A DNA stretch of 37,910 bases, taken from the NCBI GenBank assembly GCA_021827255.1, contig JAKAWO010000003.1, positions 1 to 37,910 on the forward strand, given 5' to 3'. Shown here one piece after another: positions 15,206 through 23,617 of this stretch. The notes beneath the pieces are model-generated. The model was not told where the DNA came from. It saw only the letters and a list, made by a program, of their open reading frames with translations, and made no database searches. Source of the stretch: Acidobacteriota bacterium. GTDB lineage: Bacteria > Acidobacteriota > Terriglobia > UBA7540. A program made the position numbers and the translations under genes. Position 1 is the first letter of the stretch. Every line of letters begins with the position of its first letter.

Positions 15206-15475
15206 GCCCGGATTCTTGTGGCCTGACGCTCCAACCCCACCTTCTTTTTAGGCTGGCTATTCTTGATGGGTCGCTTATTCAGCAAGTTCGTAAAGGTGCG
15301 GGCGACGGCCGAGGCGGATAGGCGCGGATGAGCAGACGTCAGAACTGCGATCCACCCACAACTGCGGGGCTCGCCAAAGGCGTGCGCAAGGCGCCCTCGG
15401 TGGTCCTTCTGACCATTCCGGAACAGCAAGGCCCTTAAAGAAACAGCCGATGGAGTCAAAACCAAAATTCTTCGG
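15206..15475. other. intergenic stretch with no recognised gene
   Basis: Together with the hairpin before it, this 305-bp gap separates the convergent BON and HEAT-repeat genes. I see no convincing coding frame, RNA gene or further symmetric element. An overlapping minus-strand frame running in from the HEAT gene has no supporting features. Confidence 0.5.
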
Positions 15476-16426
15476 CTAGGATTTTGGAACCGGTGGATGG
15501 GGCAGAGCGGGGTGAGCTTTTTTGGCTTCCGCCCCCAGCCAGACGCTGGCCACCCTCCACGCGTCGCCTTCTTTTTGAAGGACCATTTCGTAATTGGCAA
15601 GCGCCTGGGGCGTTTCAAAAATCACGTGCGCGAGCACGCGAGCCTTATTGGGCGAAAAGGTTTGGCTGACCATCCGCACGTCCACTGGGGGCGAGTGCTG
15701 ATTGCCCGCTTGGGCTGCCGTCGGGGCGCCTTCAAGCGCGGGAATGAAATAGGTGCGGATCGCCTGACCCACCGAACCGCCAGCGGTCTTGCCCGCGTGC
15801 TCCGGGAGGTAGCGGGCGCGGGTCTCGATAACTTCAGCCGCGTTTTCTATGTCGTCCTGAATGACGGGATCGGTAATCTCTTTACTGATCGCGCGCAATT
15901 GAGGAACCAGGGCGGCGTCCGAATGCACCGTGAGTGCGAGAATCGCATCCTGGGTGACGCTGCGGTCGGGTTCACGGTCGGAGTTGCGAATCTGATGGAG
16001 CAGAATGGCCGTCGCTGATGGAACACCAGACCCTCCTAAGGCCCCGTAATAGAAACGGCGCAAATCGAGGTTGCGCGGATCGGCCACTAGCTTCGATAGA
16101 GCATCGAGGGCCTGTCTTCCACCGATATAAGCTAGAGAGCGGGCCGCGAACGTGGCTGTACGGTCATCGCTGAGCGCCGCTTGGAGTTGGGGAATGATGG
16201 CCGGTCCAGCGGCAAAGGCCGCGCGGTAGAGCAATCGGCCCGCCTCCTGATTAGTCGAAGTCAGCATGGCGTAAAGAAGGTTCGGCGTCCACTTGCCCGG
16301 CAACACGGGTGCCGAGCGAACCGGCCGTGATGGCTCGCGGTGGGGAGAAGCCGGCTGGACCGATCTTGCCCTTGCCGCCGCCAGCGCCAGCAGGCCGATG
16401 GAAAGCCAGATTTTCTTCGAACTCAC
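15476..16426 (-). CDS. secreted HEAT-repeat protein with C-terminal NTF2-like domain
   Basis: 316 residues from GTG 16424-16426. This start overlaps the upstream phosphatase stop by one base (TAGTG), has GGAGGGGG upstream, and puts a signal peptide first (KKIWLSIGLLALAAARA). A longer frame from 16561 lies inside the phosphatase gene. After a Pro/Arg linker, residues about 60-220 are helical HEAT-like repeats (IIPQLQAALSDDRTATFAAR, QALDALSKLVADPRNLDLRR, ALVPQLRAISKEITDPVIQD). The last 90 residues (VRMVSQTFSPNKARVLAHV, YEMVLQKEGDAWRVASVWLG) resemble NTF2/SnoaL-like cone folds. HEAT arrays are protein-binding platforms, and the partner is unknown. Translationally coupled to gph. Confidence 0.78.
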   Translation of the reverse strand: MSSKKIWLSIGLLALAAARARSVQPASPHREPSRPVRSAPVLPGKWTPNLLYAMLTSTNQEAGRLLYRAAFAAGPAIIPQLQAALSDDRTATFAARSLAYIGGRQALDALSKLVADPRNLDLRRFYYGALGGSGVPSATAILLHQIRNSDREPDRSVTQDAILALTVHSDAALVPQLRAISKEITDPVIQDDIENAAEVIETRARYLPEHAGKTAGGSVGQAIRTYFIPALEGAPTAAQAGNQHSPPVDVRMVSQTFSPNKARVLAHVIFETPQALANYEMVLQKEGDAWRVASVWLGAEAKKAHPALPHPPVPKS

Positions 16427-17121
16427 TATGACAAGCCCCCTCCTGGCTCTGGGGCGCCTGTTAGCAGCGCGGATAATTCTCTCAGATCGTTTACTATAAG
16501 GTCGGGCTGCTCTTTGAGAAGCGACGGACCTCCCAAGCCGTAAGTAACACCGCACGTCCACACCCCGCTATTCCGCCCCGTAAGGACGTCGGTCGCCGAG
16601 TCTCCGATCATCAATGTCTTAGATGCAGGAGCCTTCGATTCTGCCATAAGGCGCAAAACGCCGACTGGGTCAGGTTTCTTACGTTCGAAGCTATTCCCTC
16701 CGTAAACCTGAAAGAAGTAACGATCCAGGCCGAGACCCGACAGGATAGCGCGGCTGAAATTCACGGGCTTATTGGTGAGCACGGCGAGCTTGCGGGTGAG
16801 TAAAGCCTCCAGCGCCTTGCAAACGCCTGGATAGGGTGTGGTGTGGTCCAGCATGTGGGCGCGGTATTCGTCCAGAAAGATCGCGGCCCCGCGTTCGACT
16901 TCCTCTTCGCTCGCCCCCTCACCGAGCGCGCGCCGCACCAGGACCGTCACGCCTTGGCCCACATAGGAGGCAATTTGGTCTTCGGGCAGCAGCGTCCGGC
17001 CCATTCGCGCGAGCGTCGCGTTTACGCTCAGAGCCAGATCCTGTTCGCTATCAATGAGCGTGCCGTCGAGATCGAAGATCAGCAATTCGATCTGGCCAAG
17101 GGTGTCGGGAGGGATGGGCAT
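16426..17121 (-). CDS. gph: HAD-superfamily phosphoglycolate phosphatase
   Basis: 231 residues. Motif I is IFDLDGTLIDS, with nucleophile D17 and acid/base D19. Motif II is LAVLTNKP. Motif III is the lysine in ERKKPDP, and motif IV is MIGDSATDVLTGRNSG. The alpha-helical cap (residues about 25-90, including YVGQGVTVLVRRALG) marks subfamily I, as in Gph, which removes 2-phosphoglycolate formed by oxidative DNA damage repair or oxygenase side reactions. Similar HAD enzymes act on other small phosphates, so substrate is inferred. It begins 9 bp after the galT-like stop and is coupled to the HEAT gene downstream. Confidence 0.88.
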   Translation of the reverse strand: MPIPPDTLGQIELLIFDLDGTLIDSEQDLALSVNATLARMGRTLLPEDQIASYVGQGVTVLVRRALGEGASEEEVERGAAIFLDEYRAHMLDHTTPYPGVCKALEALLTRKLAVLTNKPVNFSRAILSGLGLDRYFFQVYGGNSFERKKPDPVGVLRLMAESKAPASKTLMIGDSATDVLTGRNSGVWTCGVTYGLGGPSLLKEQPDLIVNDLRELSALLTGAPEPGGGLS

Positions 17122-17130
17122 CGGCGCAGC

Positions 17131-18150
17131 TTACTCCACTGAAGGAACGACAGCCGGTTCCGGTTCGAGGGCGCGCAGAACTACGGCCGCCTCTTCGGCC
17201 GAAATGGGATTAAAGTAAAACCCCTCCGGGACGAGGTAGTACGGCTCGCTCTCCAGCTCGGGAACCATTTCGATGTGCCAGTGATAATCTTCTCGAATCG
17301 TCGTCCACCAATCCTCCCTCGGCCGTTTGGCCTCGAGGTTGGGCTCGGTGTGAATCACCATGCGCAGATGCTGGGAGATCCTCTCGATCCTCTGGAGGCT
17401 GGTCTTTAAGATACCGGCGAGGGAGGCGGGTCGGCCCGCTGCGGCCAAGTCCTGCTCGAAGGACGAGGAGTGCTCATTCGGCAAAATCCATAGCTCGTAA
17501 GGGAAACGGGCTGCGTAAGGGCAAAGGCTAGTAAAATCCGATGTTTGGTCCACGACCCTCAAAGAGGACTCACGCTCTTGCTGAAGGATGTCACAGAAAA
17601 TACACCGCTCCTTGCGATGGAAATGAAACTGGCTCCAGCGGAATTCAGCCTCCACCGCGCCCGGAACCACCGGCGTTGCCAGGATCTGCGAATAGCCATG
17701 CTCCTGGCTTGTGGGGCCGCTCCTCCCTTGAACCTTGAAAAGACAAACATAGCGGAAGCGATGGTCGCGCTTTAGGTCGAGGATCCTGTCGCGGTAAACC
17801 TCAATGATCCGAGCGACCTCCTCGATAGTCAACTGCGCTAATGTCACCCCATGGCGGCGGGTCGCCACCAGAATTTCGTGCGCTCCCAGCGCATTCATGC
17901 GGTCAAACATGCCTTCGCCGGCGCGGTCGAGTCCGCCTTCAATCCTGAAGAGCGGCGAGCGGTCCGGAAAAACACGGATCTCCCAGCGGCCGTCCGCGCC
18001 CTTCTTCTCATAAATACTGGCAGGCGTAAATCGCTCGTGACCCGGACAAAAAGGACACTCGCCGCCTGAATCCAGCGCCGCCGGCAAGCTGGGGCGCTTT
18101 CCGGTTACAACCCAGCGCCGCTGGATAGGGTCCAATCGCAATTCAGCCAT
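17131..18150 (-). CDS. GalT-family (HIT-type) uridylyltransferase homologue with altered nucleophile motif
   Basis: 339 residues; GAGGAAAA is near the ATG. Family features: the N-terminal DPIQRRWVV and first zinc pair ECPFCPG (C32, C35), VFPDRSPLFRIEG, AHEILVATRRHG, a second CxxC in ERCIFC (C183, C186), PYELWILPNEHSSSFE and DYHWHIEMVPE (H290, H292). GalT swaps UMP between UDP-glucose and galactose-1-phosphate through a histidine in HPHxQ. Here the segment reads EHGYSQILATP (150-160), so the second His is Tyr (Y153). The enzyme may therefore use another nucleophile, act as an ADP-sugar or nucleotide phosphorylase-like protein, or have lost transferase activity. First gene of a three-gene minus-strand operon with gph. 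Confidence 0.85.
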   Translation of the reverse strand: MAELRLDPIQRRWVVTGKRPSLPAALDSGGECPFCPGHERFTPASIYEKKGADGRWEIRVFPDRSPLFRIEGGLDRAGEGMFDRMNALGAHEILVATRRHGVTLAQLTIEEVARIIEVYRDRILDLKRDHRFRYVCLFKVQGRSGPTSQEHGYSQILATPVVPGAVEAEFRWSQFHFHRKERCIFCDILQQERESSLRVVDQTSDFTSLCPYAARFPYELWILPNEHSSSFEQDLAAAGRPASLAGILKTSLQRIERISQHLRMVIHTEPNLEAKRPREDWWTTIREDYHWHIEMVPELESEPYYLVPEGFYFNPISAEEAAVVLRALEPEPAVVPSVE

Positions 18151-18337
18151 CTGATTTTCCTCGAGCGAGATCGTGAATTGTGTCCGGAGGCCAAGCCAAA
18201 GAACGGGCGGGCGGCGGCCGGTAACGTCCAGACACTAAATTGCCTATTGTAGCCCGAATGCACCAACGCGGAGGATGTGTTCTCTTCGCATCTCCGCACC
18301 GCGGGGCGCACGACATTAAAGTGGTAAGGGTCATGCG

Positions 18338-18360
18338 GCCGCGTTAAGCCGCGTTAAGCC
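18338..18360. repeat. short tandem repeat in a divergent intergenic region
   Basis: Two perfect adjacent copies of GCGTTAAGCC (18341-18350 and 18351-18360), with GCC of a partial third before them, lie 60-80 bases before the DUF1015 start. A direct-repeat regulator site is possible, but slippage is an equally simple explanation. Confidence 0.4.
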
Positions 18361-18420
18361 TCGACGAGCAACGGTTCTCATGATAACCTGGAAATTCGCC
18401 TCTGCCGTTCCAGTCGTGTC

Positions 18421-19740
18421 ATGGCGGAACTTTATCCCTTTCGAGCCTTACACTACGACCCGGCTGCTGTGGGCAATCTCTCGAAGGTCGTGACGCAACC
18501 CTACGATAAAATCTCCTCCGACATGCAGGCTCGGTACTATGAAGCCCATCCTGCCAATCTGGTCCGCATCATTCTGCGGGAGAAGAGCGATAGCGCCGAG
18601 AACTTTTATCGGGAGGCAGCACGCGAATTCCGAAGCTGGATCGAAAATGGGGCGGTGGTCTCCGAGCGAGACGCGTGTTTTTATCCCTATGCGCAGGAAT
18701 ACGAGGTTCCGGGAACCTCCGGCGAGCGCCGGAGTCGTTGGGGCTTTATCGGCCTCTTGCGCCTCGAAGATTACCCCGCACGGATAGTCCATCGCCACGA
18801 AGAAACACTTTCCGGCCCGAAAGCGGACCGTCTGGAGTTGCTCAAAGCCACACGCGCCAACTTTGGCCACATTTTCATGCTGTACAGCGACCCGGCGGGA
18901 GCGGTCGAGAATCTCTTCCGCGGAGAAATCGCGGCGCGGCCATGGCAGCAGGCCACGGATGAGTACGCGACCAACCACCGCGTTTGGCGCGTTTCCGATC
19001 CCGGCGTCATCGAGCCAGTGGTGGAAGCCATGCGCGGCAAACGGCTGGTGATCGCGGATGGGCATCATCGTTATGAGACGTCGCTATCCTACCGCAACCT
19101 GCGCAGGGAGGAAGCCCCAGGGGACGACCGCGCCGAGCACGTGATGGCCACTTTTGTGCCGATGGAGAGCGAAGGATTGTTGATTTTGCCCACCCATCGC
19201 GTCGTCCACGGCCTCACGAACTTTGACTGGAACCGCTTTTCGGCCGACGCCCGGGGGTTCTTTGACTGGACCGAATTAACGGTCGCCGGCTCAGCGGATC
19301 GAGAGCTTGGGGAATTTCTCGAACGTTCAGGGCGCGAGCGCCCCTCATTGATCGCCTACGGCGGCGATGGCCACGCGGCGCTGCTGAGGCTGAGGCAGCA
19401 AGCTGATCTTCCGCGAGGGCTTACCGACCTGCCTGAGGGACTCCGCGGACTTGACGTGGTTCTGTTGCACCGTCTCTTGCTGGAAGACGTGCTGGGCATT
19501 GATCCGCAAGCGGTGCGGGAGCAGAAAAACCTCCGCTACGTGCCGGAAATCCAGCAGGCAGTCCAGGAAGTGGATGGCCGCCACGCCCAGATTTCTTTCT
19601 TGATGAATCCCACTCCGATCACCGCGGTTTGGGAAAATGCGCTGGCCGGCCAAGTTCTTCCTCAGAAATCTACCGATTTCTACCCAAAACTGCTCTCGGG
19701 CTTGACGTTCTACTGGATGGATAACCCGGCAGGGCAGTAG
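18421..19740 (+). CDS. DUF1015 family protein
   Basis: 439 residues. The N-terminus MAELYPFRALHYDPAAVGNL followed by VVTQPYDKIS is the hallmark of DUF1015. The central VIADGHHRYETSLSYR is the family's most conserved motif and RHEETLSGPKADRLELLKAT is also typical. The family includes SbnI-type ADP-dependent free serine kinases; phosphotransfer here is by analogy only, and the pathway is unknown. Cytoplasmic, no signal peptide. It is divergent from the GalT-like gene across 270 bp. No ribosome-binding site is evident before the ATG, but no other start keeps the conserved N-terminus. Confidence 0.92.
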   Translation: MAELYPFRALHYDPAAVGNLSKVVTQPYDKISSDMQARYYEAHPANLVRIILREKSDSAENFYREAAREFRSWIENGAVVSERDACFYPYAQEYEVPGTSGERRSRWGFIGLLRLEDYPARIVHRHEETLSGPKADRLELLKATRANFGHIFMLYSDPAGAVENLFRGEIAARPWQQATDEYATNHRVWRVSDPGVIEPVVEAMRGKRLVIADGHHRYETSLSYRNLRREEAPGDDRAEHVMATFVPMESEGLLILPTHRVVHGLTNFDWNRFSADARGFFDWTELTVAGSADRELGEFLERSGRERPSLIAYGGDGHAALLRLRQQADLPRGLTDLPEGLRGLDVVLLHRLLLEDVLGIDPQAVREQKNLRYVPEIQQAVQEVDGRHAQISFLMNPTPITAVWENALAGQVLPQKSTDFYPKLLSGLTFYWMDNPAGQ

Positions 19741-19825
19741 CAGCAGCCTTCGCCCTTCAACGAGCGAGGGGCCCTACGGCGAGACGCAGAAGCCCCCCTC
19801 CCCGAGCGCCCTCCAACGCGCGAGG

Positions 19826-20182
19826 CTAGGCGGGCGGCGTGGAGAACGACTTTACGGCCGCCTGAACGTCGTTGTAAACCTCGAAGACGGTCACAAGCTT
19901 AGTGATGTTGAGTTGCTCGCTGATTTTTTTTGTAAGGTTGGCGAGTTTGACGCTGGCCCCTTTGCTGCGCGCGGAGGTGTAGCCGGCGACCAGTGTGCCC
20001 AGTCCGGCGCTGTCCAAGTAACTCACCTCGCCCAGATCGAGGACCACGCGCGTCGCTCCTTGGTCCAATAGTTCCCTGAGTTTCGAACGCAATTGGTTGC
20101 TTTCACCGCCCAGGGTCACCCGCCCGGCCAGCCGTAGCACGGTGACGCCTTCAGCACTCTCTTCTTCGATTTTCAGAGCCAT
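19826..20182 (-). CDS. STAS-domain anti-sigma factor antagonist
   Basis: 118 residues, a single STAS domain preceded by GGGAGGATGGG. Residues 45-67 (RVVLDLGEVSYLDSAGLG region) carry the phospho-acceptor site, S58 in YLDSAGLGTLV. Unphosphorylated antagonists of the SpoIIAA/RsbV type bind an anti-sigma kinase and free its sigma factor; phosphorylation of this serine switches them off. No kinase, phosphatase or sigma gene is adjacent, so its partner is encoded elsewhere. It ends 85 bp from the convergent DUF1015 stop. The next gene on the strand is a tiny zinc-ribbon protein. Confidence 0.93.
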   Translation of the reverse strand: MALKIEEESAEGVTVLRLAGRVTLGGESNQLRSKLRELLDQGATRVVLDLGEVSYLDSAGLGTLVAGYTSARSKGASVKLANLTKKISEQLNITKLVTVFEVYNDVQAAVKSFSTPPA

Positions 20183-20261
20183 CCCATCCTCCCGTCTTGT
20201 GTGGCGCGCTCCCGCGCCGAATAGTAGCCCTTTTCAAGCGCAGTCCCGGCACGGGTTCCCT

Positions 20262-20420
20262 TCACTCAAACTCCGAGCAGGACATAAAGTAGTCGCAACA
20301 AGGGCAGACCATCTTGCACCTTTGCGATTCCAGCCTCGAGTTGCAGACCGGACAGAACTGATTGGGAAACTCTTCAACCTGCGCGCGCGCTGCGCCGCTT
20401 TGGGAAGCGTGTCTCAGCAT
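20262..20420 (-). CDS. 52-residue zinc-ribbon protein
   Basis: The ATG at 20418-20420 follows GGAGAGAGGAGAG at good spacing. A longer frame to 20489 lacks one. The second half is packed with metal ligands: FCPVCNSRLESQRCKMVCPC then CDYFMSCSEFE, giving two CxxC knuckles plus extra cysteines. It reads like a one-domain zinc ribbon. Function is unknown; such ribbons bind nucleic acid or protein. It lies between an aminotransferase and a STAS gene on the same strand, 79 bp before the latter. Confidence 0.72.
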   Translation of the reverse strand: MLRHASQSGAARAQVEEFPNQFCPVCNSRLESQRCKMVCPCCDYFMSCSEFE

Positions 20421-20460
20421 AAGGTCTCTCCTCTCTCCAGGATCGCAGCGGCTTCCGGGA

Positions 20461-20574
20461 TCAGGCGAACAGCCGCCGCACAAATCCATCGTTCCGCGCG
20501 CGCATCACTCCCAAACCGAGGCTGAACATGCCAGCGGCCAAGCGCGCCGCCAACATGGCCATGTTAAATGTCAC
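20461..20574 (-). CDS. possible 37-residue hydrophobic ORF (weak)
   Basis: A GTG at 20572-20574, 7 bases after GGTGG, opens a frame reading MTFNMAMLAARLAAGM then FSLGLGVMRARNDGFVRRLF to a TGA. It would be a short amphipathic or membrane peptide with a basic C-terminus. It sits in the 231-bp gap between the aminotransferase and the zinc-ribbon gene. I recognise no family, so this may be chance. Confidence 0.2.
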   Translation of the reverse strand: MTFNMAMLAARLAAGMFSLGLGVMRARNDGFVRRLFA

Positions 20575-20651
20575 TCGCCGACCACCGGGGCCCGTCCCAA
20601 CCAGCCTGCCGAGCTCAATGGCATGCGCGCGGCGGTATTCATATTCGGGCT

Positions 20652-21866
20652 TTAGCCGTAACGTGCCTGGATGAAATCGCTGATGCTTCGAAAGGCGCGC
20701 TCGAGCGCCGCTTCGTCGGCCAAGAAGACCATTCGGAAATGCCGTGAGCCTGGCATCTGGCCAAACCCGCCTCCGTGAACCACCAGCACCTGCTTTTCCA
20801 GCAGCAGCCCTTTCGCAAACTGCTCGTCTTCTTCCTGGATCTCGATGCGAGGGAAAGCATAAAAGGCGCCCTGCGGCGGAACGCAAGTGAGCCTCGGCGT
20901 TCGGCGGCACCAGGCTATGGTCAGGTCGCGTCGGGAGCGCAGTTTTCGCCGAACCTCGGTCAAGTGATCCTGCGGTCCGTCAAGCGCCGCGGGTATAGCC
21001 TCTTGGAAAGGAAAGCTGGCTGAGAGCCGAGCCCGTAAGAGCTTATGCACTCCCTCGCCATACGCTTTGACAGCGGCTGCCTCACCGCTTAATATCCCCC
21101 AGCCCACGCGCCATCCGGGCACGAGGTAAGCTTTAGAAAGTCCGCCGAGCGTCAGCACTGGGACGTCGGGCGCGAGCGCCGCGATGGAAATGTGCGGTTC
21201 ATCACCAAGGATCAGTTTGTCGTAAATTTCATCGGAGATAATCACCAGATTGCGCCGCCGTGCCAACTCGGCAATCCTCTCTAAGGTGGGGCGCGAATAA
21301 ACGGCGCCCGTCGGGTTATTGGGGCTGATGACCACGATGGCGCGCGTGCTGTCGGAAATCCGACTTTCCAGATCATCCAAATCAGGCTGCCAGCCTTTCG
21401 ATTCGACCAGCGGGTAGCAAGTCGGCTCGACTCCCAGCTTCGCCAGCACCGCGCTATAGAGTGGATATTCGGGCGAGGGCGCGAGCACGGTTTCGCCTGG
21501 ATTCACGAGCGCGGTCAGGCAGACATCTACCGCTTCGCTCACGCCAGCGGTGATGAAAACCGTTTGGACGTTCCGAATGCCCTTGCGTTCCGCTTCCCGC
21601 CGCACAGCCTCGAGGGCTGCGGGCGTGCCGGGTGAGGGAGCGTAGCCGTTCCTTCCCTCCTGCAGGGCTCGAATGACCGCTTCAATCAAATGCGGCGGCG
21701 TCTGGAAGTCAAAACTCAGCGGGTCGCCGATATTAAGCGGCAGGATTTGCTTCCCTTGCCGAGCCAGCTCGTCAGCGAGCACCGCAAGGTCACGAATGGC
21801 GTAGCGAACACGCTCCAATCGCCTCGCGGCCGGAACTTCCTGAATTTGCTGAACTCGAGAGATCAT
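20652..21866 (-). CDS. PLP-dependent class I aminotransferase (AlaA/AspC-like)
   Basis: 404 residues from ATG 21864-21866. The open frame extends another 108 codons across the divergent promoter region, but that part is not aminotransferase-like. Fold type I motifs: ILPLNIGDPLSFDFQTPP, GYAPSPGTPAALEAVRREAE, ISPNNPTGAVYSRPTLERIA, IISDEIYDKLIL, and the Schiff-base lysine in LGGLSKAYLVPGWRVGWG. The last motif and the N-terminal RLERVRYAIRDLAVLADEL resemble alanine-forming AlaA and related transaminases, which exchange amino groups between alanine or aspartate and 2-oxo acids. Exact substrates are uncertain. A TTGACC-17-TACAAA promoter ends 12 bases before this ATG, supporting the start. Divergent from the phosphoesterase gene. 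Confidence 0.9.
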   Translation of the reverse strand: MISRVQQIQEVPAARRLERVRYAIRDLAVLADELARQGKQILPLNIGDPLSFDFQTPPHLIEAVIRALQEGRNGYAPSPGTPAALEAVRREAERKGIRNVQTVFITAGVSEAVDVCLTALVNPGETVLAPSPEYPLYSAVLAKLGVEPTCYPLVESKGWQPDLDDLESRISDSTRAIVVISPNNPTGAVYSRPTLERIAELARRRNLVIISDEIYDKLILGDEPHISIAALAPDVPVLTLGGLSKAYLVPGWRVGWGILSGEAAAVKAYGEGVHKLLRARLSASFPFQEAIPAALDGPQDHLTEVRRKLRSRRDLTIAWCRRTPRLTCVPPQGAFYAFPRIEIQEEDEQFAKGLLLEKQVLVVHGGGFGQMPGSRHFRMVFLADEAALERAFRSISDFIQARYG

Positions 21867-21878
21867 CTGCGAATAACG

Positions 21879-21907
21879 TTTGTAACAGAAAGGCCCGTTG
21901 TGGTCAA
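21879..21907 (-). promoter_or_regulatory. candidate sigma-70 promoter of the aminotransferase gene
   Basis: Minus strand: TTGACC (21902-21907), 17-base spacer, TACAAA (21879-21884), then 12 bases to the ATG. The -35 matches 5 of 6 consensus bases, the -10 4 of 6. The implied 5' leader is about 6 bases, which agrees with the missing ribosome-binding site. Confidence 0.45.
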
Positions 21908-22073
21908 TGCGGCTCGACACAATTTCGCTCCGCGTCAAGCCATATAAGAATGTAACTTTCGTATGTACCCCATCGGTTACATTTAACACATCTCGCTCCG
22001 CGCTCTGGCTTGCGGCGCGAAAGCGGTGCATAATTCCCTTCTTGCAAGGCGATCCTAACTCCGGTGGCGCACG

Positions 22074-23396
22074 ATGAAGCGGTTGACGATCATGGTGGCG
22101 CTCTTGGTCTTGGCGGGGCCTCAGCGCGCACGCTCGCAGGCCGCGCCCAAGGGCATGGACAAGATTGAGCATGTGGTTTGGATTATTCAAGAGAATCGCA
22201 GCTTTGATAATTATTTCGGGAAATACCCCGGCGCCGAGGGCATTCCGCCCGGAACCTGCTTGCCCAAGTTGCCCGGCTCAGCAGCCTGTGTCAGGCCGTT
22301 TCACTTGCCCGCGAGGTTTCCAGCCTGCGACCTCTCGCACAACTGGTCTATCGCCCATGCAGCTTACGACCACGGCGCGATGGACGGCTTTGTGTGGGCG
22401 GAGGGGACATCGTACACCATGGGGTACTACACGGGAAGCGACATTCCCAATTATTGGAACTACGCTCGACATTACACGCTCGACGACCGCTTCTTTTCTT
22501 CGCTGAACGGTCCGAGCCTGCCGAACCACGTTTATACCGTGGCGGCGCAGTCGGGCGGGCTGATCGTTAATCCCGGAAACCTAAAACAACTGAAGCGCGT
22601 GATGGACGACCCCGATGGCTTCAGCTTCGCTTCCATGATAAATCTGTTCTCGAAATCGGCCATCTCTTGGAAGTATTACATTGAGACCCTCCCCAAGCGT
22701 CGAGGGCGCGTCACGGGGATGAATCTTCGTTATCCTAACCCGAAAAAATTCTCACTCTGGAACCCGCTCGTGGGCTTTGCCGCGGTGCGCAGAAACCCGT
22801 CGCTTATGGAGCACCTGGTGAGCCAGGACGAATATTACCAGGACTTGAAACATGGCACGCTGCCCGAGGTTTCATGGCTCATCCCGGCATTTCAGGACAG
22901 CGAGCATCCTCCCGAACCTGTTCGCCAAGGCATGTGGTATGTCACGCGGCTGATCAATGCGCTGATGCAGAGCCGGTATTGGGACAACAGCGTCATCTTC
23001 CTGACGTGGGATGATTACGGAGGATTCTACGACCATGTTGATCCGCCGCAGGTGGACGCTTACGGCTACGGCCCGCGCGTTCCGCTGCTGGTCATTTCTC
23101 CGTTCGCCAAGGCGGATTACATTACGCACCAGATGGGCGATTTTACCTCTATGCTGAAATTCATCGAGGAGCGCTGGGGGCTGGGGCATCTGACAGCGCG
23201 CGACGACCGCGCCAGCGATTTGCGCGACGCATTCGACTTCAATCAAAAGCCAAACCCGCCACTGATTGCTCCCGTGCCCAATGGCCTCCGGTCGCGCCTC
23301 GTCGAGTATTACGGCTGCACCTACGCGCCGCTCGTGCCCATCGGTAGAATCCGTCGCCCGCCGCCGCCCCGCCGCCCGGTGGCCGTCAAGAAGTGA
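22074..23396 (+). CDS. secreted phosphoesterase, phospholipase C / acid phosphatase family
   Basis: 440 residues. A signal peptide (KRLTIMVALLVLAGPQ, cleavage near RARSQA) is followed by the PF04185-type alkaline-phosphatase-like fold: IEHVVWIIQENRSFDNYFG (metal-binding Glu/Asn), CDLSHNWSIAHAAYDHGAMD with GFV (His-rich region), SLPNHVYTVAAQSGG, and VIFLTWDDYGGFYDHVDPPQ with metal-binding acidic and His residues. ISPFAKADYITHQMGDFTSM is the closing block. Family members cleave phospholipids or phosphomonoesters outside the cytoplasm, often for phosphate scavenging. Two extra cysteine-bearing segments near residues 60-85 suggest disulfides. The C-terminus is Pro/Arg-rich. A CATAAT box at 22029-22034 could be its -10. 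Confidence 0.93.
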   Translation: MKRLTIMVALLVLAGPQRARSQAAPKGMDKIEHVVWIIQENRSFDNYFGKYPGAEGIPPGTCLPKLPGSAACVRPFHLPARFPACDLSHNWSIAHAAYDHGAMDGFVWAEGTSYTMGYYTGSDIPNYWNYARHYTLDDRFFSSLNGPSLPNHVYTVAAQSGGLIVNPGNLKQLKRVMDDPDGFSFASMINLFSKSAISWKYYIETLPKRRGRVTGMNLRYPNPKKFSLWNPLVGFAAVRRNPSLMEHLVSQDEYYQDLKHGTLPEVSWLIPAFQDSEHPPEPVRQGMWYVTRLINALMQSRYWDNSVIFLTWDDYGGFYDHVDPPQVDAYGYGPRVPLLVISPFAKADYITHQMGDFTSMLKFIEERWGLGHLTARDDRASDLRDAFDFNQKPNPPLIAPVPNGLRSRLVEYYGCTYAPLVPIGRIRRPPPPRRPVAVKK

Positions 23397-23617
23397 GCCA
23401 AGCGCGCAGGAAGGTTCGCCGTTGAGATGATGGATGCTCCTGCGGGCCTGTGGCGGGCTGGTTCGCTGGCAACGCTGGCGATGGCCACAAGTGCCAGCCG
23501 TGTGAGATCAGGCCCCTTTCACCCTCAGCAATCCCGGCCCAGAGCGTGCCTGCGGACGAAACCGTTGCGCCCACTGCACCACTCCGAGAGGCGCTGGCAG
23601 GATGTATCTCGGTTCGG

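Noticed and set aside
15139..15618. 159-codon minus-strand frame at the BON/HEAT junction
   Set aside because: Begins inside the HEAT gene in another frame and runs through the hairpin; Lys/Arg-rich with no features.
21867..22190. N-terminal extension of the aminotransferase by 108 residues
   Set aside because: It crosses the divergent promoter and the start of the phosphoesterase gene, and the residues are not family-like.
23397..23617. GCTGGC/GCCAGC inverted repeat (23474-23498) in the gap between phosphoesterase and cusA
   Set aside because: Short stem with a 13-base loop and no U-tract; insufficient to call a terminator.
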